A stretch of 64,000 nt of DNA from positions 145,659-209,658 of the forward strand of contig CANFJX010000002.1 in the NCBI GenBank assembly GCA_947447665.1, given 5' to 3'. How positions within the stretch are numbered: position 1 is the first letter of the stretch; the number at the start of each line of letters is the position of its first letter. Source of the stretch: Bacteriovoracaceae bacterium (GTDB taxonomy: Bacteria > Bdellovibrionota > UBA1018). A program made the translations under genes and the position numbers. Shown one piece after another: positions 47,357 through 54,640 of this stretch. The notes below the pieces were generated by a model, which saw only the letters and a list, made by a program, of their open reading frames with translations, did not search any database and was not told the origin of the DNA.

Positions 47357-47863
47357 ATGAAATTAAAAGAGCTTTCAGAGCTTGCTGCTTTTATGTCGAC
47401 CTATTTCCCCGACAGCGATCTTGAAGAAGACGAGCAAACGACCCGTGCTTTCGCGACTGCCTCGACTTTTGAGCGCCGGAGACAGGTGATCGACCAAGCC
47501 GGGGCACTTCTGAACGAGTCGGAGTTGCCACTGGAAGAACTTGGATCCGAAGCTAATCGGTGGTTTGGTGACGATGCAGAGGCTCGTGCGTGGCTTCAAA
47601 AAATATTGAATGCTTTGGTAGTTAGTTCAGAAAGTTTTCATGCCATGGGTGCCCTCACCGTGAAAGACAGTCATGGTCAAGAGCTTCATGAAGGAGATTC
47701 TGTTCAAGTGATCAAGGATCTCAAGGTAAAAGGCGGCTCCAGCGATTTAAAGCGGGGCACTCTCATTAAAAAAATTCATTTAATTGGAGATCCTGAGGCT
47801 ATTGAATGTCGGGTGGACGGCAGTACCCTCGTTCTCAAAACCTGCTTTCTTAAAAAGGCCTGA
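47357..47863 (+). CDS. CdiI_2-like immunity domain fused to PhnA/YjdM domain
   Basis: Residues 1-95 resemble the CdiI_2 family of contact-dependent inhibition immunity proteins: small, acidic and helical, with LKELSELAAFMSTYFPDSD near the start and DDAEARAWLQKILNAL at the end. Residues 100-168 match the C-terminal PhnA/YjdM domain: VKDSHGQELHEGDSVQVIKD, then LKVKGGSSDLKRGTLIKKI and a final LKTCFLKKA. The N-terminal zinc ribbon of full-length YjdM is missing and replaced by the immunity-like domain. ATG 47357 is chosen; the upstream in-frame TTG 47309 adds an unrelated stretch. No cdiA or cdiB is visible nearby. Domain calls are by pattern. Confidence 0.72.
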   Translation: MKLKELSELAAFMSTYFPDSDLEEDEQTTRAFATASTFERRRQVIDQAGALLNESELPLEELGSEANRWFGDDAEARAWLQKILNALVVSSESFHAMGALTVKDSHGQELHEGDSVQVIKDLKVKGGSSDLKRGTLIKKIHLIGDPEAIECRVDGSTLVLKTCFLKKA

Positions 47864-48146
47864 ACCGGAAAAAAATCAGAACTAATCGCCCAGTATCAAG
47901 CTGAACTCGCTCGATATAAGGTCAAGTCACTTAGCTCGGTTCGTTCTACTTACCTTAATCAAGCAAATGTCGTGCAAGCACAATCCCACTCTACGAATCT
48001 TGGACGGCTTGGTCAGTCTAAAAAATCTTTCCCAAAAACCCAAAAATACCCAGTCTATTGACCCTGCCGCTAGAATACTAAGATTTTAATAATAGTTGAT
48101 TATTATTATTTGCTATTGGGGTTTAGAAGTATCTGAACTGTCTGGG

Positions 48147-48182
48147 TTTAATTCGCGATAATAACATTTATCGCGAATCAAA
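48147..48182. repeat. Inverted repeat ATTCGCGATAA / TTATCGCGAAT
   Basis: ATTCGCGATAA (48151-48161) and its perfect complement (48168-48178) flank a six-base loop; with one mismatch the arms extend to about 15 bases each. There is no T-run, so an operator or a mobile-element end is more likely than a terminator. Confidence 0.7.
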
Positions 48183-48245
48183 CCTGTTTATTCATGAATC
48201 AAGGAGGGCACCAAGTACCCAAAACAGATATTTAGGGGGGATGTT

Positions 48246-48329
48246 ATGAGGGGGTTAATCAAGGCAGATTTCTTGTCTCGGAGGCATGCAGGACCTGCAA
48301 TATTCGTTAATTTTAAGAAACTCCTCTGA
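48246..48329 (+). CDS. Possible 27-residue peptide
   Basis: ATG 48246 is preceded by a strong GGGGGG five bases upstream and opens a frame reading MRGLIKADFLSRR, then HAGPAIFVNFKKLL, ending at TGA 48327-48329. Nothing is known of such a peptide, and a chance frame is quite possible. Confidence 0.15.
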   Translation: MRGLIKADFLSRRHAGPAIFVNFKKLL

Positions 48330-48540
48330 GAATGAACGCATTCCTTTATACATGATCCTTCATCTAGCACCGGAGTTCTTCGACGCTAGATGTGCTCTAA
48401 AAATGCAAAATCTGAGCATTTTACTATTGAGCTGTTTGGTGTTCACATGAAGTTGCAGAGCCTTGATGAAAATCTGCGCAATGATCCCGATTTTTTTACA
48501 CTTAAAATGGAGAAATGAAGATGGAGAAATGTGAGAAAGA

Positions 48541-48585
48541 GAAATGGGGACGGAGGAGAGAAATGGGGGAGAAATGGGGACGGAG
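48541..48585 (+). repeat. Two copies of RAYT-associated repeat GAAATGGGGACGGAG
   Basis: Identical 15-base units at 48541-48555 and 48571-48585, 30 bases apart, in the 5' region of the transposase gene. The core GGGGACGGAG is the reverse complement of CTCCGTCCCC, found three times downstream of the gene. Confidence 0.85.
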
Positions 48586-48623
48586 CACCATTTGGCCCGG
48601 AATTTTCATTGTGTTCTGACCCT

Positions 48624-49343
48624 ATGCGTTTATCTCGTTATCAAATCCTATCGGAGGCCACTGGAAATGTTCATGTTTTCTGGCGCTGTCACGATCGCAA
48701 GCATCTTCTCGACCAAGCTGGTGCAAAAAAACTCTTCTTTCAGAGTCTGGTTATCGGCCTACAGCACCGAGGATCGGACGACTCTGTCAAACTGCATGCA
48801 TTTTGTTTAATGGACAATCATGTTCACCAGCAGATGAGTTATTCAAAGGGAGTAACTAAACTTTCTCACGTGATGCGGGTGGCCCACGGGATTTTTGGAC
48901 AACGTTTTAATAAAAAGTTTAATCGTTCTGGTAAGGTGGCTAATGAACGGCCAAAAACCCCTTTAGTGGGCGGTTTAGAAGCTGAAATGAGGGTTCATTT
49001 CTACATCGAAGCGAATCCGATTCGAGCTGGGATGACTACGCTTCAAAAACTCCGCTTTTTTTTCTGGAGCTCTTACCGATTTTACGGCCACGGGATAGTC
49101 GATGAACCGACCAAGCACCTCACACCGCCTCAATGGTACCTTGATCTCGGAAAAACACCTGCTGAAAGGCAAAGAGCCTACCGAGAACTCTTTCGAAAAT
49201 ACCTTGAGCAAACATCGGTAAGTTGGGGCCAGTTTCTGGACCGATTTATTGGAAGCCCTCTGTGGATCTGGGAAAAACAAATAGCACTCAAGAAGCAAAT
49301 TTTCGCCAGAACGGAGGCAAGTGCCCGAGCTTCGCCTGCCTAG
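48624..49343 (+). CDS. REP-associated tyrosine transposase (IS200-like, Y1 HUH)
   Basis: Single-copy relative of IS200/IS605 TnpA that acts on REP-like palindromes. The HUH motif is in LMDNHVHQQMSY, and the catalytic tyrosine in FYIEANPIRAGM, both typical of RAYTs. The N terminus (ATGNVHVFWRCHDRKHLLD) and the later WSSYRFYG also fit. ATG 48624 starts the conserved domain at about 239 residues; the longer frame from 48531 reads through the repeat units. Inverted copies of GGGGACGGAG flank the gene, two before and three after, as expected for a RAYT and its substrates. No further ORF of an IS605 type is present. Confidence 0.87.
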   Translation: MRLSRYQILSEATGNVHVFWRCHDRKHLLDQAGAKKLFFQSLVIGLQHRGSDDSVKLHAFCLMDNHVHQQMSYSKGVTKLSHVMRVAHGIFGQRFNKKFNRSGKVANERPKTPLVGGLEAEMRVHFYIEANPIRAGMTTLQKLRFFFWSSYRFYGHGIVDEPTKHLTPPQWYLDLGKTPAERQRAYRELFRKYLEQTSVSWGQFLDRFIGSPLWIWEKQIALKKQIFARTEASARASPA

Positions 49344-49811
49344 ATAGAAGGTTTTTAAATCAACGCACGCAAATTCTTGGGCTCTCTAAGATAGCCAGGG
49401 CAGTGGTGTGTCCGAAGAGTCGCGCAAATTAACTAGCTTTTATTCGATCTGTGAATCAATGCGTAGCTTTTCTTTATCATCAACATCAACTCGAGCTTGG
49501 AAACTCATGTTTCACGAAAAGTCGTCAAACGAGAGCCAACTTTCCATAGCGAATGCACACAAACCAGCCTGAGAATTACCGAACTCACGGATCTAAGACC
49601 GAAATTAGCTCCGTCCCCAGGTTTATACCCGGATCTAAGACCGAAATTAGCTCCGTCCCCAGGTTTATAGAAATTAGCTCCGTCCCCAGGTTTATACCCA
49701 GGTTTATAACCCAGGTTTACCCCAGGTTTACCACCCAGGTTTACCCACCCAGGTTTACCCACCCAGGTTTACCCAGGTTTAGCCCCATTGATCTGTGGGG
49801 GTTCTTCCATT
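49344..49811. repeat. RAYT repeats followed by degenerate AGGTTTA tandem array
   Basis: No gene is seen. A 42-base unit (from GGATCTAAGACC to GTTTATACCC) starts at 49588 and repeats at 49630, with a truncated third copy at 49669. Each holds CTCCGTCCCC (49608-49617, 49650-49659, 49677-49686), inverted relative to the copies before the transposase. From there to about 49780 the sequence decays into a short tandem array built on CCCAGGTTTA, with about ten AGGTTTA units in all. The array reaches 30 bases from the end of the RBR-like gene. The minus-strand open frame here (KPGDGANFGLRS repeats) is an artefact of the repeats. Confidence 0.85.
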
Positions 49812-51431
49812 TTACCACGCGGCTGCCTGCACACACCGCGCACGGTAGCCGTTGCGGCGGAGGACGTAGTCGACATTGCCAGTACCGCCAATGAACCTGT
49901 AGGCGAAGCGCTCACCGTCGAGGGGGGACGACCAAAACAAGACTTCGCGCATTCCTGCGATGTGATCCGGGTTATACCTGTCATTGTGCCGCATGGACCT
50001 TTCGAGCGCTTCGAGTTGGTCTTTTGTGGGCAGACTGGCTCCACGCTCCTCACAGAATCTCGTAGCATCAGTATGGCTCATTCTGTTTGGCGACAGATCG
50101 CTCAGAACAAACGGAGGTACTCGATTCTCCGGGTCGGTGATGCGGTAGATGCGTCCGGCTTCGCCACCGAGTGCAAAAAAACGGGGCTGATCCCTCTGTA
50201 ACTCCTGAAAATAAGCCGTCATCCGTGGGTCAGCCCCCGCCATGACCGCCGTAATGTGCGGATTCACCGCTCCTGCGGCTGCGCGAGCACCACCCCGACC
50301 GACGTCCAGGCTTAAAATGAACTGAGCGCCTCGCTTTTTGACTGCTGCGTCCACGAGGGCTGCATTGGCAGTGTCGCCAGCTTCACGCAGAAAGATCGCT
50401 TCATTCTGGAGAAGCCAGATTTTTTTCTGAGGAGGCATTTTTGGATCAGCCGTGACTTGCGCGAGCCATTCAGATGTAGGTAAGGCTGCAGGCATCGGCC
50501 ACATCATGAGGTTATAATCATCAGCATAGGTTTTTTTGATCGAGCGTAACAACTTCTTTTTTACTTCAGCGTCTAATGACGGGGTGATCAGAGAGGCTAA
50601 TTTTTTTCTTGTGATCAGCCAATGGTATCTTTTCTCATAAGACCATCTGATCTTTTGGCCGTGCTCGTCTCGCTCGTCAAACTCATCATGTCGAAATTCG
50701 TAGGCACTCTCGCCAGTGTGCTCTCGGCTCACATGCTGATGTGTATCTGGGCTTCCGGCTTTGCCGTAGTTTTTAAAGCACAGAGAGCAAAAGTAGGTTT
50801 TGCACGAATCATTGCCGCACTGAACGGAACAGCAGGCATCATGCTCTTGGGCCGGTGAACTACAGGCAGGGCAAGAAAAAATAAAGGCGTCCTCCACCTT
50901 TTTTCGCAGTTCCGTTACGGCGGGGTTCTCGCCTGAGTCCGTGTCTGATCCAGAGGGAAGTGACCCTGCACCACCCCGAACACCCGCTGTCTCAGGCTTT
51001 TCATCAGCGGCTTTGAGGATGGCGTGGATCGTTCCTTTCTTCCCGTCATCAATGAGTTTTAGAACCTCCTCAAAGGGATGCCGATGGGTACAATAGTTCA
51101 CAGTGCCGCCTCCCGCACCAGTCCCCAGCGACAAGTCTTCAAAGCACCTGAGCCCATTTTTGCGCAGTGCCACAATCTCGGTTGGGTTCCCAAGCGATAT
51201 CCTGACGTGGTCGCTGACGCAATTAGCACAAGTCGAATGCCCAGAGGGGCAGATGAAGCGCTCTCCCGTGATGTCATCCTTACAAATATTACATTGCGGC
51301 AAAGCTTGGGCTTCTTTGTTTCCCTGAGAAGCCGCTCTCGCAGCTGCCGCTTCTTCTGGCGTCAGCGCCCATGCAGAGGGAGAGAGTGAAAGAGCTAGAA
51401 CGAGCAAGATCTGAACTTTTTGAATCGTCAT
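49812..51431 (-). CDS. Exported RING/RBR-like zinc-finger protein with C-terminal lectin-like domain
   Basis: A signal peptide (VQILLVLALSLSPSAWA) leads a 539-residue protein. A RING-like site spans residues 47-71: Cys47, 50, 61, His65, Cys68 and 71 (CNIC, then CPSGHSTCANC), with Cys96 and Cys114 nearby. A second site has Cys187, 190, 200, 205, 210, 215 and 218 (CPAC ... CKTYFCSLC), followed by His231, 233 and 238. This spacing (3, 10, 5, 5, 5, 3) equals that of Parkin RING2, where the third cysteine is the ubiquitin acceptor; here that is Cys200. A helical middle follows, and the last 90 residues resemble an Lcl/FGE-type C-lectin-like fold (RFCEERGASLPTKDQLEAL, LFWSSP, GYRARCV). ATG 51431 is preferred over TTG 51470, which lies in a promoter-like TTGACA. 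Confidence 0.82.
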   Translation of the reverse strand: MTIQKVQILLVLALSLSPSAWALTPEEAAAARAASQGNKEAQALPQCNICKDDITGERFICPSGHSTCANCVSDHVRISLGNPTEIVALRKNGLRCFEDLSLGTGAGGGTVNYCTHRHPFEEVLKLIDDGKKGTIHAILKAADEKPETAGVRGGAGSLPSGSDTDSGENPAVTELRKKVEDAFIFSCPACSSPAQEHDACCSVQCGNDSCKTYFCSLCFKNYGKAGSPDTHQHVSREHTGESAYEFRHDEFDERDEHGQKIRWSYEKRYHWLITRKKLASLITPSLDAEVKKKLLRSIKKTYADDYNLMMWPMPAALPTSEWLAQVTADPKMPPQKKIWLLQNEAIFLREAGDTANAALVDAAVKKRGAQFILSLDVGRGGARAAAGAVNPHITAVMAGADPRMTAYFQELQRDQPRFFALGGEAGRIYRITDPENRVPPFVLSDLSPNRMSHTDATRFCEERGASLPTKDQLEALERSMRHNDRYNPDHIAGMREVLFWSSPLDGERFAYRFIGGTGNVDYVLRRNGYRARCVQAAAW

Positions 51432-51744
51432 GACAGCTCTAATTTTGACTACTGCGATCACCTTTGTCAATGCAACCCGTCAATAGGTAAAGCATGCGAT
51501 GCACGGGCACGCTCCCCTACTTCTCGATTTGCTGAGAGGACTCAACGGGGGCCGAAACAGCGTCTGAAGAGACGCTTGCGAACAATTTTTAAACTTCGGA
51601 TCGCCTAGATGTAGGGCTTTATCGCCTTACATTTCGGGGGCTCAACGCACTCTTAGCTGCGCGCCATGGGTTGAAGTTGAACTATGCTTGCTTTCATGTT
51701 AGAAGAATGGGCCTTCCTTCCAGTCTAATGATGGGGCATGAGTT
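51432..51744. promoter_or_regulatory. Shared control region of the divergent RING genes
   Basis: On the minus strand TTGACA (51465-51470) and CAAAAT (51442-51447) are 17 bases apart, a plausible promoter for the RBR-like gene with a very short leader. Two hairpins lie further right: AGCGTCT/AGACGCT (51559-51565 and 51570-51576, loop GAAG) and TGTAGGGC/GCCTTACA (51610-51617 and 51624-51631). No clear plus-strand promoter was found for the ankyrin-RING gene. Confidence 0.45.
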
Positions 51745-52707
51745 ATGATTTGGACACTTAAATTATCCATGATTGCGATGGCCCTTTTGATGCAGGTCGA
51801 GTCTGCGGCTGCAAACCAAGGTAGCCCACTTTTTCTGGCTGCTTTCGCGGGTCGTGTTGAATTGGTTCGTATCTTGATCGTAAGGGGTGCAAAATTAGAC
51901 CTGGTAAATGCAGACGGGGCTACTCCCCTATTTGTCGCAGCTCAAAACGGACACGTTAAGGTGGTCCGCGAGTTGGCTATCAGAGGTGCAAAATTAGACC
52001 TCGCAAACGAAGAAGGCGCCACTCCCCTATTTGTTGCATCCCAACAAGGGCATCTTAAGGTCGTCCGAGAGTTACTCGCTCGAGGTGCCAAGGCCAATCT
52101 GGCCATGCAAGATGGCGTCACTCCCCTTCTTATTTCGCATGTGCGAGGTCACTATGAGATCATCGGCGAACTCATCGCCTACGGCCAGTTGGATTTATCA
52201 CATGAACTTGAACTCGCTCAAAAGTTCGATCGGCCGGCACTTGCTAGGAGAATCTCAAGAGCAATTCGCGGCACTACGGGCATACTCTTGGTTGATAGAG
52301 ATGGTCTTGTGGTTGTTGCTAGAGAGTTTGAAGAGCTGAGTCAGGCAGTAAAAGATCAGGGTTTGATCTGCCACAGGTCAGGTCTGGAAATTTTACAGAC
52401 TAATGAAAAGCAGATAGAAAAAAGCTTAAAAAGTCTTAAGGAGAATTTGGAGAAATCCACACTGGAGGACCATAGAAAACTCCAAGTTGTGTTTAACGAG
52501 CTTGAAAATAAAATAATTGAGCAACAATGCCCTGTCTGCATGGATAGTCTTAGCGGGAAAACACGTTATATCATCCTTCAATGCAACCATAAGATTTGCG
52601 GCAGTTGTCATCCGAAACTAAATTTAGATGATTTATGCCCTCTTTGTCGGTCAGTTCAGTTGGGCGAAAATTACTTTGAGATGCAGTTATCAGCAGAAAG
52701 CCCTTAG
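51745..52707 (+). CDS. Exported ankyrin-repeat protein with C-terminal C3HC4 RING finger
   Basis: A signal peptide (LSMIAMALLMQVESAAA) precedes four ankyrin repeats at about residues 25-150; the second and third are nearly identical (DGATPLFVAAQNGHVKVVRE, EGATPLFVASQQGHLKVVRE). A linker with a coiled-coil (220-258) leads to a RING-HC finger: Cys262, 265, 280, His282, Cys285, 288, 298 and 301, with CPVC at the front and CPLCR at the end, as in eukaryotic E3 ligases. Ankyrin domains bind protein targets and RING domains recruit E2-ubiquitin, so the layout is that of a substrate receptor plus ligase. Export from a bacterium suggests an effector for eukaryotic cells. It is divergent from the RBR-like gene. 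Confidence 0.85.
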   Translation: MIWTLKLSMIAMALLMQVESAAANQGSPLFLAAFAGRVELVRILIVRGAKLDLVNADGATPLFVAAQNGHVKVVRELAIRGAKLDLANEEGATPLFVASQQGHLKVVRELLARGAKANLAMQDGVTPLLISHVRGHYEIIGELIAYGQLDLSHELELAQKFDRPALARRISRAIRGTTGILLVDRDGLVVVAREFEELSQAVKDQGLICHRSGLEILQTNEKQIEKSLKSLKENLEKSTLEDHRKLQVVFNELENKIIEQQCPVCMDSLSGKTRYIILQCNHKICGSCHPKLNLDDLCPLCRSVQLGENYFEMQLSAESP

Positions 52708-52839
52708 TTTAAGGCGGTGCCTACTTGTTGATTCGATGATCATCGGCTGGTCCGTCGGCGGAGTATCTCCTAGGCTGGGACGTTTACCCGGTTTGCTATT
52801 ACATTATTCAGAGGTCCGTGCTAGGATCTCCAGCTAGTT

Positions 52840-53112
52840 ATGACAACTCAGACCCCAAAAACCGAAGTACCCAAGAACCATTTTAGAGTCACTCTCGTCT
52901 TGAACTTTAGACAACCTCGACTCGATCAAGTTCTTTTAGAAGAACTTCGAAAGCAGGATCGTAATTTCACTCTGAAGCAAATCTCTCGCACCGAATTTAA
53001 AGAGCTATTCAAGAACAAGAAAATAAGAATTAAGGGGCAAATAGCCACACCCTCTTCCTCGTTAGCTGCTGGAACTACTTTTGTAGATATTCAGGGTTTC
53101 GAGGAAACTTAA
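52840..53112 (+). CDS. Small hypothetical protein
   Basis: The family is not recognised. A 90-residue soluble, basic protein with a beta strand (HFRVTLVLNFRQP), a helix (LDQVLLEELRKQ) and a lysine-rich stretch (FKELFKNKKIRIKGQ). It has no signal peptide or cysteines. AGGA lies about 13 bases before the ATG, a loose fit. The composition is protein-like and the frame is not antisense to any gene. It sits between the ankyrin-RING gene and the PAS kinase. Confidence 0.55.
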   Translation: MTTQTPKTEVPKNHFRVTLVLNFRQPRLDQVLLEELRKQDRNFTLKQISRTEFKELFKNKKIRIKGQIATPSSSLAAGTTFVDIQGFEET

Positions 53113-53124
53113 GTGTTCGGTTAA

Positions 53125-54288
53125 TCATCGGCGCGAATCCCTAGGGATTGTCACGATAAATAAGGTCCCGATTTCGGGACGGCTGTCGAGTGTAATTTGA
53201 CCGCCCAGTGATTCAGTCACCCCCTTGACTAGGGTCAAGCCAAGGCCCCATCCTTTTATTTTTTCCTTGGATTGCTTGTTCAAACCACGGTGAAACGGCT
53301 CAAATATTTTTGATTGTAGTTCTTTGTCGATCGTTATTCCTTGGTTGTGAACGGTGATTTGGACATGGTCCTCTGATGGAATCAGTCCGACTAGGATGGG
53401 AGCTATCGGATCGCCATGCTTTGCCGCATTACTAGCTAAGTTTTCAATGACTCGCTGAATCCCGTCGTAGCTTGAGTGTCCGTAAATCGGACCAGGAGAT
53501 GAGACTGAGAATCGATCTCCATAGAGAAGGGTCATGGACTCAACTGCATCAATCATTAACTGAGAGAAATCCAATTCTTCAATTTTAATCTCAAGTTGTT
53601 GACCTATTTTAATCCTCGTGCCGTCAAGTAGGTTCGTGATCATTCGATTCATGCGGTTGCAGTCGTTAAAAATTCGGAGGCCCATTTTCTTTACAAAATT
53701 GTCGCTAGTTTCTGAGCTGTAAAGAGACTCGGCGCATACCTGAGCCGAAGCGAGGGGGGTCCTTAAATCATGCGTCAGGATGGATAAGAATTCTTCCCTG
53801 ATCAACATTTCAGCTTCAAGACTTACTCGTAATTTGGACTCGTTTGCTAGCAACTGTGACCGTACTTCCTCTTCTTTTCTACGTGACGTGGTGTCGATTG
53901 CTACTCCAGCGAGTCCGCTCATTTTGCCTTGGTCGTCCCTGATTGGGGACCATTCAACTTCGTACCATTTACCATTGAGAACACCCGCAGTTTGAAGATC
54001 CTCTCCCGATTGTAAAACTTTGTTGATGCTTTCCACGATCCAGGGAAAATGTCGGTAAATTTCAGAAGCGCTTTGGCCCACGACTTGACCTGGTTTAAGT
54101 CCTAGCTGAGCAAGGCCCTTGCCTTCCGAAAGCGTGAAGACTCCATTCTGATCTAAGGTAAATATCACACCAGGCAAATGCTTTATTGAGGGAAAGTCAT
54201 GGCTACTTTCAACTCGAGTTTCATCTCTTAGTATTTTGCTCCAAAGCAATGAGTTTAATTTTTTGAAACGATCCATTTTTTCAACCAT
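53125..54288 (-). CDS. Soluble PAS-domain sensor histidine kinase
   Basis: Cytoplasmic kinase of 387 residues with no membrane segment. A PAS domain spans about 35-135 (GVIFTLDQNGVFTLSEGKGL, WYEVEWSPIRDDQGKMSGLA), then a coiled-coil, the H-box LTHDLRTPLASAQ with His173, the N-box VIENLASNAAKHG and the G-box GWGLGLTLVKGV. AGGG upstream supports ATG 54288; ATG 54276 is possible. No response regulator gene is adjacent, so it is an orphan kinase. The sulfatase gene is divergent across a 352-base region and may be under its control, which is inference only. Confidence 0.9.
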   Translation of the reverse strand: MVEKMDRFKKLNSLLWSKILRDETRVESSHDFPSIKHLPGVIFTLDQNGVFTLSEGKGLAQLGLKPGQVVGQSASEIYRHFPWIVESINKVLQSGEDLQTAGVLNGKWYEVEWSPIRDDQGKMSGLAGVAIDTTSRRKEEEVRSQLLANESKLRVSLEAEMLIREEFLSILTHDLRTPLASAQVCAESLYSSETSDNFVKKMGLRIFNDCNRMNRMITNLLDGTRIKIGQQLEIKIEELDFSQLMIDAVESMTLLYGDRFSVSSPGPIYGHSSYDGIQRVIENLASNAAKHGDPIAPILVGLIPSEDHVQITVHNQGITIDKELQSKIFEPFHRGLNKQSKEKIKGWGLGLTLVKGVTESLGGQITLDSRPEIGTLFIVTIPRDSRR

Positions 54289-54640
54289 TTTTCAGCCCTG
54301 CCCCTAGTTAAGTTAAAACCAAAAGGGAGCTGCATTTGCTTATATTTTAAATTTTTATGGAAGATATAAAAAGTAGACTTTTAGGTCAAATTCATTGGTA
54401 ATTGGCTGAATTTATTAGTCTTTTATTAAGACTCCATTCAGGTTGACCTGAGAATTTGCCTTTTTAGGTCCTTTTAGCCGCAGAATATTGCATCTATTTG
54501 GCATTTTAATTGCCTTTTTTGGCGCGATATTCAACCAACATTCAGTGGCATTGATACATCCATCGACGGATCAAAATTTGCACTGGCCCATGAAGTGAAC
54601 AAATGACATCTGCCACCGCGCGTAAGAGGAGATTTTCTCT
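54289..54640. other. 352-base region between PAS kinase and sulfatase genes
   Basis: No gene is seen. It is AT-rich and holds an AGTCTT/AAGACT hairpin (54417-54422 with 54428-54433) and a wider inverted pair, AGGTCAA at 54383-54389 with TTGACCT at 54443-54449. Promoters for both flanking genes must lie here, but none is clear. Confidence 0.5.

Larger units (their letters stand above)
47864..48530. other. Intergenic region with inverted repeats, left edge of accessory island
   Basis: No convincing gene is seen. The frame of the upstream PhnA fusion stays open after its TGA for 65 more codons, to TGA 48059-48061, with protein-like composition (ELIAQYQAELARYK); it may be a decayed gene end. A strong inverted repeat lies at 48147-48182 and an 8-base pair CATCTAGC/GCTAGATG at 48361-48368 and 48385-48392. 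A 27-codon frame at 48246 follows a good ribosome site. The region borders the transposase gene. Confidence 0.6.

Noticed and set aside
48188..48370. 60-residue minus-strand frame next to the inverted repeat
   Set aside because: No ribosome site, no recognisable features, and composition typical of a chance frame.
49505..49762. Minus-strand open frame with repeated KPGDGANFGLRS
   Set aside because: It is a translation of the tandem repeats; no ribosome site and no sequence outside the repeats.
49588..49780. CRISPR-like array
   Set aside because: Repeats are adjacent with no unique spacers, and no cas genes are present.
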